In this document: positions 4,767 through 9,239 of the stretch, piece after piece | How the letters are laid out: the number at the start of each line of letters is the position of its first letter | How positions within the stretch are numbered: position 1 is the first letter of the stretch | NCBI GenBank assembly: GCA_041481485.1 | Contig: JBGPBY010000286.1 | Coordinates: 1 to 9,239, forward strand | Source: JBGPBY01 sp041481485 | GTDB taxonomy: Bacteria > Acidobacteriota > Terriglobia > 20CM-2-55-15 | DNA length: 9,239 nucleotides | Direction: 5' to 3' | Made by a program: the position numbers and the translations under genes | Notes under the pieces: model-generated | The model's input: the letters and a program-made list of their open reading frames with translations, nothing else | Database searches by the model: none | Told to the model about the DNA's origin: nothing

Positions 4767-7700
4767 ATGAGAGTACTGATCATCTCTGTGTTTCCGCCAG
4801 ATCCTGCTCCCGAAGCCAACCATGCTCTACACCTCAGTGAGCTTCTGGCGAACTCAGGATTTGATGTGCACGTCCTGTGCAGGAAAGGGAGTATCGCCGC
4901 CACCAGGCAGGACATTGTTGTGCATCCGCTCATGGATGATTGGACATGGTCGGATCTGCCAAGGCTGGTCAAATGCCTGAGACAGTCCCGGCCAGACGTT
5001 GTTCTCCTTCTTTATTTGAATTGGATTTACAACTTCGAACCCATGATTACTTTCTTGCCCACAATCTGCAAGACAGTCCTCCCCGGTGTACCCTGCCTCA
5101 CCCAATTTGAGGCGATTGACTTGAATTCCCGTCATAAGTCTTTTTGGACTAGATTCCTGCGCATGGGGATGGAACTGTGGTCCGGCCGTAAGAATGTGCA
5201 TCGGCTATATGGAACCCTGTTGCGGGACAGCGCCCGTGTAATCGCCCTGAGCAGCCCTCATCGAGCCCGTCTCGTGCACGAAAATACAGAGGTGCAGGAG
5301 AAGAGTGTCATCATACCGCCGCCGCCTCTCATTCGCTTCTGTTTGGATAATCCCGTCACGGTCCGGAAACAGATACGGAAAGCGATCGGAGCCTCCGAGT
5401 CTGATTTCGTCTTAATCTACTGGGGCTATATCTATATCGGTAAAGGGGTCGAAACCCTGCTGCAGGCGTTTCAGACCGTATGCCGTCAGGACTCGAACGT
5501 GCGACTAGTCCTCGTGGGCGGCAGCCTTGACGTCCCGACCAGCACGGCGATGAGCTCCAACGACTATTTCCAGATGGTGCGGCAGCTTCCGGAAGAACTT
5601 AAGATCGCCGACAAGGTCACCTGGACCGGACAGTTCGAGTGGGACAGCGATACGGGATCCCGGTACCTCCACGCTGGCGATGCCTGTGTTCTGCCCTTTG
5701 ACTATGGTGTGACCTTGAATAACAGTTCCCTGGCCGCTGCGAGCACTCACGGGTTGCCGGTCATCAGCACCGAACTACCGGAGGGGCGGGATGAAGCCCT
5801 GGAGCACGGCCGGAACATCTATCTCTGCCGGCCTCGGGATCCCGAAATGTTGGCGGAAGCGATCCAGTCGATCAAAAAAAATGTCCAGCTGCGGGAGCGC
5901 TTGCGGGCGGGAGTCCACCGCTTGGCGCAGGACTGGTATCAGTCGGAAACTATCGCGAAGCGCCTGTCGCAGGTATTCGAATCCGCCCTTTCATCGCAAC
6001 GGGTGCTCGGCCGCCAAGCTCGGGCAGGTGTGGCAATCGCCGAAGCGACAGACTACAAAGAGAGAAGGCTTGGGAATATGCCTCTCAAGGAATGTGAAGG
6101 GGTTTATGGTGAAGACCTGCACCTTTCGCCATCGGTATGGTCCGAGCAAAAAATTGATGAGGATGCCCACGGCCCGCTTCTCTCCGTAATTGTCGCCGCT
6201 TACAACGTGGAGATGTATCTGAGCCAATGCCTGGATTCTTTGGTTCATCAGACCTTGAAGGAAATTGAGATCATCGTGGTCAACGATGCTTCCACTGATA
6301 ACAGCCTTGGCATCCTCCAGGAATACAAATCAAGGTATCCCCAACTCCGCGTGTTGAATTGTGCCAACAACAAAGGTCTGGCGTCTGTTAGGAACATCGG
6401 CCTGCGGGCGGCGACAGGACGGTATATTGCATTCCTCGACGGGGATGATTGGGCACACATACGCATGGGGGAGGTCATGGTTCGACGCGCCAACCAGGAC
6501 AACGCCGACGTGTTGATCGCGAATGTAACGGTGTACTACGAAGACTCCAAAACATTTGGCGCATTCTTTGATCACCATCTGCGTGAGAGTCTCGACCCAC
6601 AATTGCGAACCATACCGTTCCACTTCTCCCGCGAGCCCCGCATTCTGTTGCTGGAACCGGTCGCCTGGCCGAAGATATATAAGAAATCATTCCTTCAGAC
6701 CCACGATCTCCATTTTGAGTCGGGCATGAATTCCTACGAAGACATGTGCTTTCACTTTTCCGTGCTTTTGAAGGCCACGAGAATCTCCATGATCGACAAC
6801 GCTCTCTTCTTTTACCGGCAGAACCGCCCCGGTCAGATATCGGGACGCACCGATCGCAGGGTCTTCGAGGTTTTCGCAGTGTTTAATAAAATCAGCGAAA
6901 ACATGGCGGCATGGAAAGTTCCTGCCGATATCTGGGCCATCCTGTTGAAGGTGCAGATTCGGCAGTTCGACTGGCTCCTCCGAGATCGGGTGCAACCGCA
7001 ACAAAGACACGAGTTCCTCGATCGGGTGAAAGAGCAATTCCGGATGATTCCGGACAGCGGGTTCGAAAGATGGATGAACCAGGGCAGTCCGAAAGAGTTG
7101 GCAAGAATGCTCTGTATGCGGCGAAGCTGGCATTATGCTTATGAAAAACTCGTTAGGCAGAGCTGGCCGATTTTCCCGTCCTTGTATCTGGAGTTATATC
7201 GGATATATCGACGGCGGTATCCAGGTCGGAGAGGAGTTGTTCTTAAGAAGGCATATCAACGCAGCTACAGAAAAGTGCATCAAAGGTGCATCGGTTCGTT
7301 GCAATCCTTCATCAAAAGAACGCGGAACTCGGCAGAATTCAGAGAACAATTCCTGCCCATTCATGAGAGCCTCAATCAATTGACGGTTAGGACCGCATTC
7401 ACTTCGACAACCGGAGAACCATTCGTCGAGGCCTGGCGGACTAAGGACCAAATCCTTATTCTCTCCAATCCGCCTTCCAGCTCAGGATTAGCCGATGCGG
7501 TTTCGCGTGTGTCAAATGACTATTACCTCTCGAATATGGCTGTTTTCAGGGATGGAGACACCGTCGTCGACATCGGAGCACATGTTGGCGTCGCTTCCAT
7601 CTATCTGGCCAAAACATTTCCATTTATAAAAGTTTATGCCATAGAACCCGACCCAATGAACTATGCCTGTCTTAAACGCAACCTGGAACTCAACAGTGTG

Positions 7701-8141
7701 ACGAACGTCACCGCAATCAACACCGCGATTTCCAGCGATGGCGGAAAGAAGAGGCTGTATGTTGACGCTTCGGATAGTGCATGGTCCACAATTGACGCCA
7801 CCCTTGCCTGCTCCCGAGGTTCTTTGCGTACCGTGGAGGTTGAGTCGGTGACCCTGGAAGATCTATTTCACAATTATGAAATCCAGCACTGCCGCTTGCT
7901 GAAAATCGCGATACGAGGGGGAGTCTGGGACATTTTGAAGGGATTCGATCGGAGCGGCTGCGTCGATCTCCTTTGCGGAGAAGTCGAATCCGAGGATTGT
8001 AGCCGGGCGAAATTGGAAATGGCCAGTTGGAGAATTGCGCGCCAGCATTTTTGGAGGATCCGGAGAGGACAGGACGCCGCAAACACAATGCCCTGGATAC
8101 AGCAGCTCCCGACTCGATGCGAAATCCTTCTCTCGGAGTAA
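4767..8141 (+). CDS. Three-domain GT4 - GT2 - FkbM glycosyltransferase/methyltransferase-like protein
   Basis: This 1124-aa cytoplasmic protein combines three enzymes usually encoded separately. Residues 1-410 form a GT4-type (GT-B fold) glycosyltransferase: MRVLIISVFPPDPAPEANHA opens the acceptor domain; YIYIGKGVETLLQAF (221-235) and LNNSSLAAASTHGLPVIST (317-335) mark the donor domain, although the usual acidic residue of the E-x7-E motif is absent. After a linker (about 410-468), residues 470-700 form a GT-A GT2 domain: LSVIVAAYNVEMYLSQCLDS, VVNDAST and the metal-binding FLDGDDW (556-562), with SYEDMCFHF (656-664) at the catalytic-base region. A helical basic region (about 715-860) connects to an FkbM-like domain (about 915-1070): DTVVDIGAHVGVAS (931-944) binds S-adenosylmethionine, and YAIEPDP (957-963) follows. 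The later motif, normally KIDxEGxE, reads KIAIRGGV. The likely role is to add two sugars and possibly O-methylate the exported glycan. No good Shine-Dalgarno sequence precedes ATG 4767. Confidence 0.88.
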   Translation: MRVLIISVFPPDPAPEANHALHLSELLANSGFDVHVLCRKGSIAATRQDIVVHPLMDDWTWSDLPRLVKCLRQSRPDVVLLLYLNWIYNFEPMITFLPTICKTVLPGVPCLTQFEAIDLNSRHKSFWTRFLRMGMELWSGRKNVHRLYGTLLRDSARVIALSSPHRARLVHENTEVQEKSVIIPPPPLIRFCLDNPVTVRKQIRKAIGASESDFVLIYWGYIYIGKGVETLLQAFQTVCRQDSNVRLVLVGGSLDVPTSTAMSSNDYFQMVRQLPEELKIADKVTWTGQFEWDSDTGSRYLHAGDACVLPFDYGVTLNNSSLAAASTHGLPVISTELPEGRDEALEHGRNIYLCRPRDPEMLAEAIQSIKKNVQLRERLRAGVHRLAQDWYQSETIAKRLSQVFESALSSQRVLGRQARAGVAIAEATDYKERRLGNMPLKECEGVYGEDLHLSPSVWSEQKIDEDAHGPLLSVIVAAYNVEMYLSQCLDSLVHQTLKEIEIIVVNDASTDNSLGILQEYKSRYPQLRVLNCANNKGLASVRNIGLRAATGRYIAFLDGDDWAHIRMGEVMVRRANQDNADVLIANVTVYYEDSKTFGAFFDHHLRESLDPQLRTIPFHFSREPRILLLEPVAWPKIYKKSFLQTHDLHFESGMNSYEDMCFHFSVLLKATRISMIDNALFFYRQNRPGQISGRTDRRVFEVFAVFNKISENMAAWKVPADIWAILLKVQIRQFDWLLRDRVQPQQRHEFLDRVKEQFRMIPDSGFERWMNQGSPKELARMLCMRRSWHYAYEKLVRQSWPIFPSLYLELYRIYRRRYPGRRGVVLKKAYQRSYRKVHQRCIGSLQSFIKRTRNSAEFREQFLPIHESLNQLTVRTAFTSTTGEPFVEAWRTKDQILILSNPPSSSGLADAVSRVSNDYYLSNMAVFRDGDTVVDIGAHVGVASIYLAKTFPFIKVYAIEPDPMNYACLKRNLELNSVTNVTAINTAISSDGGKKRLYVDASDSAWSTIDATLACSRGSLRTVEVESVTLEDLFHNYEIQHCRLLKIAIRGGVWDILKGFDRSGCVDLLCGEVESEDCSRAKLEMASWRIARQHFWRIRRGQDAANTMPWIQQLPTRCEILLSE

Positions 8142-8199
8142 GGCTCTACGGTCTTCAGCAACGTCGATCGCTATCGCGCAAAGTTTGATCGAAACGATC

Positions 8200-9239
8200 A
8201 TGCGTTACCAGATGTTCGATGTCGAAGTGACAGATCCGATAACGGACCTCGCCTTATCGCCTCAGGATACTGGAGCAGCGATCCTGATACGCCGAAAAAG
8301 CGTTCCAATCGGATTCTGGCTGCATCAGTCGAATGGCGCACTAATCATCACTTCAGAGAGTCTGAAGCGCAGCATCGTATCCGAGACGGGAGACAAGATT
8401 ATTGCCGCGGCGATTCACGATGAGATTGCCCCGCCGTCTTCGATTCCTCCTCTGCCGCTTCTCACTATTGCCATTTGTACGAAGGACCGGCCCAAGGGTG
8501 TCGAACGGTTGCTCCAATCCTTGCGCGGCCAGGAGCGCTGGCTCCCCGAGGGAAGCGCTGGGCTGGAAATACTTGTCGTGGATAATGCCCCATCGGATAA
8601 ACGCACGAAAGAGGTCGCCGAAAAATGGGTTCCTGAAAGAAGTACTGAGCTCCGCTATCTGCAGGAGCGTCCACCCGGTTTGAACTTCGGCCGGAACCGG
8701 GCCGTTCGCGAAGCGCGAGGCGAGTTCCTTGCTTTTCTCGACGATGACGTCATCGTCGACCGGTACTGGTTGGCCGGATTTGCCGCTGCCTGGTCTGAAA
8801 ATCCCGACGCGGCTGCTTTCACCGGTCAGGTGCTTCCGATGGAGATGGAGACCCGAGCGCAGATTCTCTTTGAGGATCGTGGAGGATTTCGCCGCGGGTT
8901 CGAGCGCATCCGCTTCGGGGCGGTGCTGCCGGGCAATGCCGCGTATCCTGGCGGCGCCGGAATTTTCGGCACCGGAGCGAACATGGCCTTCAGAACAGAT
9001 GTGGTTCGTAGAATGGGCGGGTTCGACGAAGCCCTGGACACGGGCGCCCCGGTCCCTGGCGGTGGAGATCTGGACATGTTCTACAGGATCATCCGCGGGG
9101 GACATACGCTGATTTATGAGCCGCGATTTATGGTCTTTCACCAGCATCGTCGTGAACTGTCGGGTCTTTTCAATCAATACAAGCGGAGCTGGGGACTCGG
9201 CTTCATGTGTTTTCTTTCCAAGTGCATCAAGACCGATCC
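8200..9239 (+). CDS. GT2 family glycosyltransferase with N-terminal extension (partial, right end missing)
   Basis: From ATG 8200 the frame is open for 346 codons to the window edge. Residues 1-84 form an extension (MRYQMFDVEVTDPITDLALS, then AAILIRRKSVPIGFWL) that precedes the catalytic domain in a recognisable subgroup of GT2 enzymes. The GT-A domain begins at LLTIAICTKDRPKGVERLLQ (88-107). It continues with ILVVDNAP (124-131), GLNFGRNRAVREARGEFLAF (160-179) and the metal-binding DDD at 181-183, then GTGANMAF (257-264) and GGFDEAL...GGGDLDMFYR (273-296), which carries the catalytic-base aspartate. It probably transfers a sugar from a nucleotide donor onto the same glycan as the preceding protein. 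The start is uncertain: there is no clear Shine-Dalgarno sequence, ATG 8212 is close, and the frame stays open upstream into the previous gene. It lies 58 bp after that gene, with GC visibly higher. Confidence 0.9.
   Translation, partial: MRYQMFDVEVTDPITDLALSPQDTGAAILIRRKSVPIGFWLHQSNGALIITSESLKRSIVSETGDKIIAAAIHDEIAPPSSIPPLPLLTIAICTKDRPKGVERLLQSLRGQERWLPEGSAGLEILVVDNAPSDKRTKEVAEKWVPERSTELRYLQERPPGLNFGRNRAVREARGEFLAFLDDDVIVDRYWLAGFAAAWSENPDAAAFTGQVLPMEMETRAQILFEDRGGFRRGFERIRFGAVLPGNAAYPGGAGIFGTGANMAFRTDVVRRMGGFDEALDTGAPVPGGGDLDMFYRIIRGGHTLIYEPRFMVFHQHRRELSGLFNQYKRSWGLGFMCFLSKCIKTD

Noticed and set aside
6687..7133. A 148-codon minus-strand frame inside the three-domain protein
   Set aside because: It lies antisense to the GT2 domain and helical linker of a continuous 1124-codon gene, and has no start signal or family motif.
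8142..8199. Upstream extension of the GT2 gene to overlap the preceding gene
   Set aside because: The frame is open back past 8060, but the added residues (Ser/Arg-rich) resemble no part of GT2 relatives, whose N-termini begin near the VFDVE-type segment; ATG 8200 fits better.
8353..9177. A 274-codon open frame on the minus strand opposite the partial GT2 gene
   Set aside because: The plus strand carries all GT2 motifs in order (DDD, GTGANMAF, GGGDLDMFYR). The minus frame shows no family motif and is Arg/Ser-rich, as expected of an antisense shadow in higher-GC DNA.

Overview
The window joins two kinds of accessory DNA. Positions 1 to about 2480 read as an integron gene-cassette array. Positions 2570 to 9239 read as part of a surface-polysaccharide (O-antigen or capsule type) export and glycosylation locus. 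The source is most likely an environmental Gram-negative bacterium: the ABC exporter is of the Wzm/Wzt type, the gene cassettes resemble those of chromosomal integrons, and GC looks moderate. No sequence here fixes the genus.

Cassette array (minus strand, read from high to low coordinates): a 56-aa ORF and a two-helix membrane protein; an attC-like site at 1908-1970; a DUF2442 gene broken by a nonsense codon; a half attC; a CopG-family antitoxin with no toxin beside it; an attC at 1141-1207; a HEAT-repeat protein; a half attC; a GNAT acetyltransferase; an attC at 164-270; and the first 45 codons of a RibD-C/dihydrofolate-reductase-like protein that runs off the left edge. Each gene is small, the genes point the same way, and they are separated by imperfect palindromes sharing the core GTTGCAGCCG / CGGCTGAAC. 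No integrase gene or attI site is visible, so within this window the array looks like a cluster of attC sites without an integrase. Several junctions are damaged: two sites are half length, two former cassettes are joined in one reading frame, and one gene carries a stop at a conserved tryptophan.

Polysaccharide locus (plus strand): an ABC-2 permease (Wzm/TagG type); its ATPase (Wzt type, with a C-terminal glycan-recognition domain); a 1124-aa protein combining a GT4 glycosyltransferase, a GT2 glycosyltransferase and an FkbM-type methyltransferase-like domain; and the start of a second GT2 glycosyltransferase with its own N-terminal extension, cut by the right edge. The inferred pathway is that the glycosyltransferases build and cap a lipid-linked glycan on the cytoplasmic face, and the Wzm-Wzt transporter recognises the finished chain and moves it across the inner membrane.

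The most notable items are the three-domain glycosyltransferase/FkbM protein, whose FkbM domain has lost the usual acidic residues of its KIDxEGxE motif, and the remodelled junctions in the cassette array. I see no CRISPR array, rRNA, tRNA, transposase or phage gene.
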